From NCBI GenBank assembly GCA_022606425.2, contig JAHDVF020000010.1, positions 3,472,001 to 3,536,000 of the forward strand: a stretch of DNA of 64,000 bases. Direction: 5' to 3'. This DNA comes from Lepidostoma basale (Eukaryota; Arthropoda; Insecta; Trichoptera; Lepidostomatidae). Below are positions 1-10,700 of the stretch, piece by piece. Each line of letters starts with the position of its first letter. Position 1 is the stretch's first letter. A program made the position numbers and the translations under genes. A model generated the notes under the pieces. The model had not been told where the DNA came from and did no database searches. It saw only the letters and a list, made by a program, of their open reading frames with translations.

Positions 1-539
<539 letters not shown>

Positions 540-702
540 TAATGCTGGGTCCCAAATGACATGATAAATTCACTTCTGTGAAGGAGACTTCATTGTGCAG
601 TTATTTTTAATTATGTGCCTTGCCCGTTGTCTTTGTGGATATATAAACATACATTTTTTTTTTTACTATTTTTATACTGTATTAATTTATTTCCCTGGAA
701 GA

Positions 703-821
703 TAAGAGATTTGCTGATGAAGAACAATTATAATCCTCAGTATGTGAATAAAGTATCAGACAATGCTGCACCAAGTATTAAAGAGGTTCTCTTTGAATTC
801 CACATTCCTCATGTAATTTGA
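703..821 (+). other. Coding-like segment downstream of PCNA, unidentified
   Basis: A frame reading through 703-821 to TGA gives a well-composed peptide (contains YNPQYVNKVSDNAAPSIKEV, then hydrophobic FEFHIPHVI). A second such segment lies at 1279-1495. I recognise neither. It overlaps the probable PCNA polyadenylation signal, so it may be UTR or a decayed gene fragment. Coding status is uncertain. Confidence 0.25.
747..752 (+). terminator. Candidate PCNA polyadenylation signal
   Basis: AATAAA about 210 bases after the PCNA stop codon. A second AATAAA lies near 1036. Either could end the 3' UTR; the first gives a short UTR typical of this gene. Confidence 0.5.
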
Positions 822-1278
822 ATATGATAAAAAAATTACCAATTATTGTTAATCCCAATTATTTTGATAAAATAAAAACAGTATTTTTAATATGTTTGTT
901 TATTCTCTACACATTTTTTCCACTTTCAATCTATTGTATAAAATCAAGTTATAAATCAGAAATACCAGATGAGAGAATGTCTCAAATTTGTATTAAAATA
1001 TTTTTTTAAACGTTCAATTTTTTTTTCTATGTTTCAAATAAATACTTTTTTTATGCTAAATGTGTAATAAATTTGAAACTTATAAAACTAAACTCAAAAT
1101 TAAGAAAACCGTGTTTTATTTCATAATTATTAATTTCCAGTGTTAACGTCTTAAGAAATCTATTTTCTTTTAACGAATGTATAAACAAATTTTAAAATGT
1201 TTATTCCCGTCTCTTGGATGATATAAATGTTACTATTACTAGATAAATAAACATACAATATCTTATTGTACAAATTTT

Positions 1279-1495
1279 AGATGGTCAATCTACAGGAGAT
1301 CCACTAAAGTGTGGTATTTTTCCTGATGAAGATATGGTTAGTATCACAAATGGTCAGCCATTGGTTGAAGTAATTCCTAATCAGAACAATAAATGTAAAT
1401 TTAAAGTCCGACCCCCAATTGTATACAATTTTAAAATAGTTCATTTTCAGCCAGTTCCAATAAACTGGCATTTAGCTGCAACTCCAGCATTCGCC
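1279..1495 (+). other. Coding-like segment, unidentified
   Basis: An open frame beginning near an attttag acceptor-like site reads about 70 codons to TGA (contains GDPLKCGIFPDEDMVSITNG and KCKFKVRPPIVYN). Composition looks like protein rather than random AT-rich translation. The phase does not fit a simple splice from the 703-821 segment, and its last part overlaps the UPF0728 exon on the other strand. It could be a pseudogene relic. Confidence 0.25.
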
Positions 1496-1714
1496 TGATC
1501 CAAAAGTGGATGTCAATTATTGCCATTATCTGACTTGCATTCAGAACTGCAGCTATGGCTCTCTGACTCACCGGGTCGTCTCGGTAGAGAGAGTTGAACA
1601 GCAGGTTGCAAATTTTACAGCGAAACACTTCTTTGTCATTCATCTTCAGTATGCAAAAGTCCCACTCTTTCATAGGAATAAGCTGTACTCTAAAACCAAG
1701 TTTTTCCAATGTGT
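1431..1714 (-). CDS. UPF0728 family protein (C10orf53-like), 3' exon
   Basis: On the - strand an acceptor (ttttttgttcag, just above 1714) opens an exon reading THWKN-like residues then LGFRVQLIPMKEWDFCILKM, NDKEVFRCKICNLLFN and DDPVSQRAIAAVLNAS. The pattern (conserved W after K/E, valine/phenylalanine strand, F-x-C-x-I, D-P, then AAVLNA) matches the small uncharacterised UPF0728 family whose human member is C10orf53. Family members end near the AVLNA motif; here the frame runs about 34 residues further to a stop at 1431, which may be lineage-specific. The 5' exon(s) should lie at higher coordinates, but I could not find them. Function is unknown. The gene is convergent with PCNA. Confidence 0.65.
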
Positions 1715-1736
1715 CTGAACAAAAAAAAAATTGCAT

Positions 1737-2937
1737 ATATAGCCTTATGTATTACAATCAATAAAGATTAGAGATAGCAGATGTAATTGATTAATTTATA
1801 TAGAAAAGTACTGTACACATGAAAAGTACAAAGGAAAGTTGTGCAAACGGAGACTATTAAAAAAGTAATGACTTTTGAAGTTGTAATATTTTCTTGAGAA
1901 TCCTTAATTTGTGTTTAAAAAAATTTTGTTAATGAAAATAAATTTATATTATACAACATAATTGTTCAGTTTTATCACGGTAATAAAACAATGCGAAGCT
2001 CCGTAATAAAATAAACCTGTTAGCTCTTAAATAAACTATCCTGTCAGATAATATAAGGTTATTTTCATTAGTAATATCCAACATGAATTACTTTTAAACT
2101 TGCTTTTCAGAATGAATAAACATTTCAAACTGTAGCTCCTGTATTATATCAATAAAGGAACATACATTAAAATTCCTATGCAATCAGATTTATATACCTT
2201 TTATGATAAAAAATCTCTGTACTTTATATTTTATCACCCCATGGGATTCGTAAGGACCATAAAATAATTTCACAAACTTTGACATTTTTTTTCACATATA
2301 AATAGTTTAAAATATTTCTCTAAATAAAAAGTACACCGTCCTAATTTATGTAAAAAAATCGTACTCGCCGCCACTATCGACTTCGAAATTTGTGTCCGTG
2401 CATATAGCGAAATTATTGTGTGCTTTAAATCTGAACTAAAAATCTTCAGACTAATTGACATATAATAATGACGCAAGCTAGACCTCTCGATTTGAAATTA
2501 CAAGTCCTAGCGCCACTACGGCTCGCAATATGCGCGGCAGTCTTTCTTGAAATTTCTTTTTTATCTATGAATTTCCTCTCATCAGATACATAAATATAAA
2601 GGAATCCAATTCGAATAAAATAAAGTGAAAGATTAGCACTCCAAAAAAAAGATTACGATGAAACTAGAATAATTTGACATTATATATGAAAATTAACATT
2701 TGAAATTGAATAATAATCAAATATATTCAAAATATCTAGATAATACCGTTAGTTTGATTTATGCTGAAAAAAGATGCTTCGAGATAAAAGAATATATTTT
2801 TTCTACTTTTTTCCAAATAAGTAAGAATTTTAGTTAAAGGATAAAGATTTTATGTATTTTGTAACACAAAATAAATTCTTCAGAGATATGCGATATATTG
2901 AGAGGGAGAGTGAGAGCTTAGTTTTGAGTTATGAAAT
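1737..2937. other. AT-rich interval, no supported gene
   Basis: Contains only short chance frames. Somewhere here should lie the 5' exon and promoter of the UPF0728 gene; a moderately GC-rich patch at 2360-2540 is the likeliest promoter, without firm motif support. Confidence 0.5.
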
Positions 2938-4045
2938 TGATATAGCCATGTTTCATCGCATAATAGGTGAGACTGCACTAGACAAATTTTACATGACCGA
3001 AAATACGTTTTCTCTCTGGAGGCTTGTTTGATCTTAGTTAAGTTTAATTTTAATTAGTGATAAGACAATTTAAAAACAATAATAGTGTTTAAAGAGGTGA
3101 AGTGACAATTTTTCGTAAGTACTGCCATGCGGGGCCGAATTATGCCGAACGGCAACACTTTCCGGGGAGGGGGGGGATGACCTAACCCCCACCCTGCGGA
3201 TCGGAACTCAGGGGGCCGCATGTAGCGACATACGACAGTTGGAAATCAGACTCCCGAAGTAGCGGACGGGCCGCTCCGGCGCCCCGCTGGTCGCCAGAGT
3301 TTCGCGCCGGTCAAGGGCTTTCCCACCATTTTGACCACGCCGGGGCCGGGCGAAACGCTTCTGAAGAAAAGTGCGCAATATCGCCGGATGGTGCCAGTAA
3401 CCATGGCGCCAGCCTATCATTATTGGGACCTGATGCTGGCCACGGCTGTCTCAGCGAAGGAGACCAGACCGCCTCTCGTGCCTCGCTCTTCCGCCTCGCA
3501 CGTCCCTCGTGGTGCGGACGGAGGAGGATGTCAAGCCGCCTGATACGGTCCGTCGCCGTCTACATTGATACCATCAGCAGCTAGATGCCGGCTGCCTCAG
3601 ATCCGGCCAGCCTCCACGTCACCCTTCGCCGTCGTCTGCCTCGCCCGATCCCCGCGGCGGAGGCCAGGTCGGCTCCAGCATCCACGGCTCTCCCCCATCG
3701 TCCGCCTCGCACGTTCCTCGTACGCGGACGGATGAACGCAGCCCCAACTCGGCGCTGCTGTCCCGAGGATAACATTACGCAGTTAGTTCTAAGTCGTTGG
3801 CCAACGAATAGCATGTAAGTCCTCTTTAGTTCATAAGTAATCTGGTTTCTTTATTTTGTGTGATTAAATATAATTGTAAATAGTAAATATTGGTTTCAAT
3901 TTCATATCACCATACATCCCGGAACACCTCAAAGATCACATACTGATGACATTAGCGAATAAACACAAGGGCAATACGTTGTGAGGAGTTGCTTCGAGAT
4001 CGAGAGTCAGATACGAGTAATCTTCATTTTCACCCCGTGACGCCA
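2938..4045. repeat. Unidentified interspersed repeat, copy 1 (about 1.1 kb)
   Basis: Starts TGATATAGCCATGTTTCAT and ends CACCCCGTGACGCCA. The same start, an internal GTTGGCCAACGAATAG motif, TAAATATTGGTTTCAAT and the same end recur in the copies at 4314 and 5157. The GC-rich middle (3120-3740) contrasts with AT-rich flanks. The TG...CA ends and a tRNA-complement-like GTGACGCCA edge suggest an LTR or an LTR/primer-site edge of a retrotransposon, but no gag-pol is present and no target duplication is clear. Three copies in tandem-like order within 3.2 kb are seen directly. Confidence 0.7.
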
Positions 4046-4313
4046 ACAAATTCGTAACAAAGTTTGAGAAGATATTTTGCCAACTCAAACAAAACGAGTA
4101 GTTAAACGCAAAAACAGAACCCCTAGAAATAAGCTTTGCGCCGAAAATCCTTGCAACAATCCCGAGCAACACTCTGATGAATGAAGTAGACTTGACGCAA
4201 ACCTACTTCTTGCGCGCAAGACCGATTGTCAAAGTTCATTATATTACGTACAATTCAGTAGTGAAGAATTAATGTCATTAGGTTTATTAGATTTAAATAA
4301 TCGCCACAAATTA

Positions 4314-4804
4314 TGATATAGCCATGTTTTATGGCATACTCGGTGAGATTGCCAGGTGCTGGCTGCCTTAGATCCGGCCACCGCTGTCGCTGCGAAGGAG
4401 ACCAGTGCCCTCCACGGTCTATCATCCGCGTGAGCCTTCTGTGTCGTGCAGTCTCTGACAGTCCTTGTGCCGGCCAACTCGCCGCCACGGCGGCTTCCGT
4501 CAGCGTCGGTCCTTGCCGCAGATCACCGCCTTTGTTAGTTACATTAGTTTTAATTCGTTGGCCACCGAATAGCATGTATGTCCTCTTTAGATCTTAAGTA
4601 ATCTTTCTTTTTCTTTTGTATGTATTTTGTTAATAAATGTAATTTTAAACAGTAAATATTGGTTTCAATCTCATATCATAATACATCCCGGAGCATATCT
4701 CATATAACATAATATTAATTGGCGAATCACATGGGCAAACGTTGGGAAGTTGTCGAGATCGGGAGTGAATTTCGATTAAATTCATCTTTCACCCCGTGAC
4801 ACCA
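4314..4804. repeat. Same repeat, copy 2 (internally deleted)
   Basis: Starts TGATATAGCCATGTTTTATG and shares the GTTGGCCACCGAATAGCATG motif, TAAATATTGGTTTCAATCTC and end CACCCCGTGACACCA with copy 1. It lacks the first few hundred bases of the GC-rich core. Same orientation as copies 1 and 3. Confidence 0.7.
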
Positions 4805-5156
4805 ATTTTACCCCTAACAATGACGTTTGTCATAGTTTAAAGCCATTTTTTTAGTCTGTAAATCCGCACTCTAGGGGTTTAACCAAAAATATTTTCCAAT
4901 GGGACTTAAAATCCATTTCAATTCGTAAATATGCGAGTTATTAATAATGAATTAATGATTTTTAACCCTAATCCTAACCACTGATAAAAAATAAATTCAT
5001 TTTTTTTTTGTCACAAATGTAAGAACTCATATTTTTTTAGTTTTAAATTATTATTGTTGTGTCAATCACACATGCAAAATTAATAAAAGGTTTTAAAAAT
5101 CTTCCTTGAAATTTAATTTCACACGTGAATCTCGTAGATATTGATATAGGTACAGT

Positions 5157-6071
5157 TGATATAGCCATGTTTCATGGCATAATAGGTGAGGTTGCACTAG
5201 ACAAGTTTTACATGACCGAAAAGGTGTTTTCTCTCTGGAGGCTTGTTTGATCTTAGTTAAGTTTAATTTTAATTAGTGATAAGATAATGAAAGCCATTTT
5301 AACACACTAATCGTGATAATGACAATTCTGTGAGTGAAAATAAATAGCGTTCTGCCCCGGTATCGCAAAGCAGTTAGGTACTGCCGGGCCCAATTTTCGA
5401 GAGTGGCCGCACTTGAGAGGGGACGATCCAACCCTCCGCCCTGCATAGGTTCCGGGCAGCTCTCGCCCCAGTCTATCACCGGCCTCCGGGAAAGGATCAT
5501 CTCCCCCTCGCGCCGACGCGCGCCGAAGGGGAGATAGTCTAAAAAGATCGCGAAGTGTTATACCGAACGCCGGGAAGTGAATCCGAAAAAGATCGCGATA
5601 TCGCCGCGTGGCATCAGCAACCATGGCGTCAGCTCATCATCATTGGGACCTGATGCTGGCCACGGCTGTCCCAGCGAATGAGACCAGACCGCTCCTCGCC
5701 CATCCTCGCGCCCGCCTCGCACGTCCCTCGTGATGTGGACGCCACGTACCGGCTGGATCGACGACTTCGCAGATCAGATCAAGTAGTGTTAATTCAGTGA
5801 CGGAGTAGCTTTAAGTCGTTGGCCAACGAATAGAAGTAAGTCATCTTTAGTTTATAAGTGATCTTGTGTATTTGTTTTTGTATGTTTGTGTTTAAATATA
5901 AGTGTAAATAGCAAATATTGGTTTCAATCTCATATCACTATACCTCCCGGAGCATCTTAGAGATCGAATAATAATCACATTAGCGAATAAACACTGGGCA
6001 ATACGTTGTGAGGAGGTGCTTCGAGATATGGAGTGAGATACGACTAATCGTCATGTTTCACCCTGTGTCGG
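5157..6071. repeat. Same repeat, copy 3
   Basis: The first 120 bases are nearly identical to copy 1 (TGATATAGCCATG, TTTTCTCTCTGGAGGCTTG, AATTAGTGATAAGA). The middle is GC-rich but diverged; the end (TTTCACCCTGTGTCGG) departs from CACCCCGTGAC of copies 1 and 2. Probably an independent insertion of the same family. Confidence 0.7.
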
Positions 6072-6640
6072 AAATCATCTTACTTACACAGTACATAATC
6101 AAAATGATAAAATAACTAGAAATGTGAATGGTTTATTTTGTAACAATAAAAATGGTTTATTTAGGGATATATATATTTATTTTTCATTTAACGGTGATGC
6201 ATTTGAAATATGTTAAAATAGTACCCATTTTTAGTAATAATTCTTTTTAAAAAATCAATTATATATATTGCGGAAAATACAAAGCGTTAAATAATCAAAC
6301 CCAGTTATTTAAGGTTTGATAAATTACCGTGATTTTTCTTAAACTTTTATTGTATAAAATTGTGATGTCGTTAAGCCTTCATGTAATGTTATTTTAAATA
6401 ACCGATTGACTTAATTTCACAAAACAAACTTCGTAAAATAAATTATTTTATTAGTACACTAATGGCAGGCATCAAAATATTTCAAACGAAATAAAGTAAT
6501 TGGACATTTATATTCCTAGTTTGTTTTACACTGCACCATAGAATTTTTGTTTGGTAGAAATTTGTGACGTTTTAAACACCATGTTGGCAACCTTTTATAG
6601 CGACCTTGCATTATGGTTGAAGAATGTAAAATAATAAAAT
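6072..6640. other. AT-rich intergenic DNA
   Basis: Nothing recognised. It separates the repeat cluster from the probable Sec24 5' end. Confidence 0.5.
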
Positions 6641-6649
6641 GCACTCTAT

Positions 6650-6798
6650 GGCGGCCACGTAAGACGGATTCGTATTTTAGATAAGTTAGTGACTTTTAAT
6701 AAGTGGATATAACTCAACATTTTGCGTACAGTGTGCAGTGATAATCCTAAATTAATGAAATGGTTTCTGTGGTCTTACAGACCGTATAATAAGAACAG
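6650..6798 (+). other. Candidate 5' untranslated exon/promoter zone of Sec24
   Basis: A patch of higher GC (ggcggccacgtaagacgg) is followed by a segment ending aagaacag|gtaagatcc, a textbook donor at 6799. No in-frame coding sense is seen. The next acceptor in the right place is 7711-7717, just before the Sec24 start codon, so this is a plausible non-coding first exon. Confidence 0.45.
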
Positions 6799-7729
6799 GT
6801 AAGATCCAATAAATTCGTTAATTAACTCATGTCACTTGTCATGATTATTCTGACCTGTAAATTTATACTTCTAGATGATTTTGCATGTTTTAAGGGTTTA
6901 TTTTTATATTTTTTCTTATATACTTGAATTATTTTAATTTGACACCAACTTATCAATTTCTAAAATTAGTCATGTTTGGTTAAAGGCGTAAAGTACCTTT
7001 GAACCACCGATATAATTTTATGATCGCTTCACGTCTGATATTGCGTGTTGTACAAATTTGTCTCAAATGGGACTTATCCAGAATTTTAGACATGTATTCG
7101 CAAAAATCACTACTTAGCGTTTTTTCGTACAAATTATTTACTGCTTCGAAAGTTTTTATTTACGTGACGTAGTTTTGACATATCTCGTCATTAAATACGT
7201 TTGTGGTCTGTATAAATTTAGTAATTATTCCGATAATATCACTTTATGTTTTTAAGTAGTTGAAAGAATATCGAGTTGAGATTTTGACAGGTCTATTTTT
7301 TATCACTCTTTTTATGACTCATCTATTTGCAGGCAATTAAATAACTTTCTAGATTCCATGTCCCAATGCATTTAAATAAAAAAACGGTTAACAACTAGCA
7401 TTATGCAATGTTTTTAATGTAATATAACCGAACAGCTTAGAGTGATAGTGTAAATGATTGATTTATAGTGTTTGGAGGGGAGCATGTCCAAGTTCACAAT
7501 AAAACAAGAAGCATTATTTAGATGCTCTTATATTTCGTCTGGACACATCTATAAAAAATGTTAAATCAATAAAAATTCTATATGCAAGAAACACTCACAG
7601 TCTGAAATAGTTTTTTATTTCAGTAAAGATTCACAATGTTTCAAACATGTGTCAAATATGTCAAAATATAGCAATACAAGACTAGCTTTATTGAAACATT
7701 TTTTACATCTTTTTCAGGTAGAAAATAAA

Positions 7730-10700
7730 ATGTCATATAATCCAGCGTTTCCTCCTTCGCTTCCGGCGAACCCACTGAATAATAGCCAGATGTCAATCAA
7801 TTCGCACCATCAGGAGGGCCCAAAATATTCTGAGCGTATGGATTCGTTCTACCATCCTGTCACCTCTACGCCTTCACCATCTTCGCATATGTTTAAAGGC
7901 CGACCAAACAATCTGTTAAACAATAATGCCAGCCCAATGTCATCCAGAAATTCATCGCCAGATGTTTGCAAACCGCCTAGTGTTCCATATTTTCCATTAA
8001 CCTCTCCCAGTAATGCTTCCAAATTGCCTCACAATGCGCCTGGTGGATTTCCCACCTCGGGCATCGCTCAACCTGCAGCTGGGCCTGCTGTTCCCAACCT
8101 GCACTCTTCTCAGCCTGCTCTGAATACATTTTATTCAGTCAACTCACCTCAACAGCCAATGTCTCTTACTCCGCAACAAAAACCTTTTACGCAATCCCAG
8201 GGTAATATCTCACGTCCACCAATCACTTCACAAATAAATAATCATACTCCCATGTCCTCAGTATCTCATCCATATGCAAATGCAAATTCTTTTCCTAGTA
8301 CTCAGTATCCACCTTCAAAAGGAGTTAATCAATTACCTCCAACTTATTTGAAAAATTCAAACACTTCACCAGCACATCTTAGCACAATTTCTCAACAGTC
8401 TGGATTTCCAAATATGCAGATTAACTCTAATGCGCCTCCATTGATTCCTAGTCAAGCGCCTAGTTCCCAGAGTTTCCAATCGCCAGTCAATGCTTTTGTC
8501 GGTCCACAAATCCAACAATTACCACCCAGTTCTATTCCTTCTCAAACTCTGAATCATTACTCAAATTCTCAAGGAGAACCCTCAACTAATATGCCATATT
8601 CTCAAGGAAATGTATATAATCATACAAATATTTTAAGTAGTCAAACAAGTTTACCAAACCCTTCAAATTATCCCCCGAGTCAGCCAAAATTACCACCAAG
8701 ACTTCCACCGTATCAGAGTAATCCTCAGAGTTTCCCCCCCTCCGGCCCACTCAATGGTCCCCCCTCTGGCCCACTCAACGGTCCTCCCTTGGGGCCACAG
8801 AATGGCCCCCCATCAAGTTCACTTAATGCTCCCCCCTCTGGACCAATCAACGGCCCTCCCTCCGGTCCTCTCATGAATCCTACAGGGCTTCTCTCTGGCC
8901 CTCCTTTGGGTCCCCAAGCCCCCTTCAATGCGCCTCAGCCGTGGAACCAGCAATCAGTGCCTCAGTACAATAATGGCCAACAAGAATTAACACAGCAAAT
9001 GGGAAAGATGAGCGTCACTCAAAATTCCTTCAGTCAATTATGGGGCCAGGAATCAGTAGACTTGCTGCAATGTCGAAACGTTCTACCGGAAGACAAAGTT
9101 CAGCCTCCTACCATCAAATTGAATCATCAATTTAGTCAATCTGTCAACTGTAGTTCTGAGTAAGTTTTCATTTCTGTTGTTACTTGTCTCCCTTAAATGA
9201 TAAATTTTAATTATTGTTCTGTACATTGATAACATGTATGTTTAAACCTGATTTAAGTTGTGTTTAATCATCACTATATTCTCAAATTTTCCTAAATTAA
9301 ACTTAATGTATGTAATCATCTATTATTTTTCAATGATTAAGATTAATGGAGAATGTTATTGTAGGGTATTTATTGTTGCTTGAACAAACATATAAACCAC
9401 TTTTCTGGAAGCTTTATGGTATTGTTAATATTAAATATCGATATATGTGTAAGAATTACTCCAAAACCAATTTTTTTTGCAATAATGATACATTTTCATA
9501 ATCATCATTCACAACTAACATAAAAACAAACACCTGCTCTTGTCGTATAAATATAAAATCTCACTTTTATTACATATTCCAAATGCTTATAATGACAATA
9601 ATGAGGAAAACATGAAACGTGTTTCACTATTCAGAGGAGAGACACGTTTCGCCTTGCTAAGCCACTCAAATGTTTTATTTAATCAAATCAGAGAAATATA
9701 TCTCTCTTCTTTTACCCTGACGAAGCTCCGGCAGGAGCGAAACCGGTTGGTGTTAACAAAAAAATTGCTTTAGATACAAATATTACAAGTGTATTATTAT
9801 TTTATTTAGAAATATATCTCTCATATTATTATTATTTTGTTGAAAAAACTCCCTACATCTTAACACAATGTTGTCGGGAAACGTAAAACTACGTTTTTTT
9901 CAGTTTGGTGCTCAAATGCGGGAAACGTAAAAATACGTTTTTTACTCTCTGGTGGTTGTCGTCGGGTAACGTAATAAAACGTGTTGTGTAATAAATGGAT
10001 TTTGTTGCTAAATCGTATATCTGACTTCACAATATAATTTCACTCACAAATTTATATTTATTAGGCTTTACTTTTGATTTATTATTCAATTATAAAATGA
10101 AAAAAAAATGTCTAAAAATATACATTTTTGTGTGCTCGAAGAAACCTTGACGCAGATCCCGCTGGCTTGTTTTTTTTTACCTTCAATGCGCAATAATTCT
10201 TTTCAACTTGTACGGAGAATTTTTAGGGTTCTTTCTACTTGAAGAAGGGATGAATGGTAGGAATGTTTTGTTCATATTTCTACAAAACATTAGTGTTTAT
10301 GTAAACGTATACATGTTCGGTCGTTCGGTCGTTGTCATTGAGTTCATATAATTATTTTTTACCTAAAACCCACAATGTTTTTTCCGGATGAGAATAAATC
10401 AGACGATGAATTGTGTGTAGACAATTTATCTAATTGTTCCTGTGCTAGTGATACAGAAAGACTATTGATGGCAGACAGTGAAACAAGTGATTTATAAAGC
10501 AAAATATCCAGACTCAGTAAGGTACAAATTTTTTTTATTGGAGACAGCACGTCATTGGATAACTAGCAGTATTGAAAGCGAACTAAGTGAGGCTAAAACT
10601 TCCAAAGTGCTACTTTGAAGCCCAATTTTTTTTTGTATTTGTTTTCCATCATTTCATCATTGAGACACAATAAGGTAAGATGCATTTAAAGTTTCAGTCA

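Noticed and set aside
3120..3820. GC-rich frames on both strands
   Set aside because: They lie in a repeat core shared, with disruptions, by two more copies; arginine/alanine-rich translations are typical of non-coding GC-rich DNA.
7649..7729. Upstream in-frame ATG extending Sec24 by 27 residues
   Set aside because: The strong acceptor ttttcag at 7711-7717 places this stretch in an intron; the extension has no resemblance to Sec24 N-termini.
8725..8928. Minus-strand Gly/Pro-rich frame
   Set aside because: Antisense shadow of the Sec24 proline/glycine repeat exon, with no splice or promoter support.
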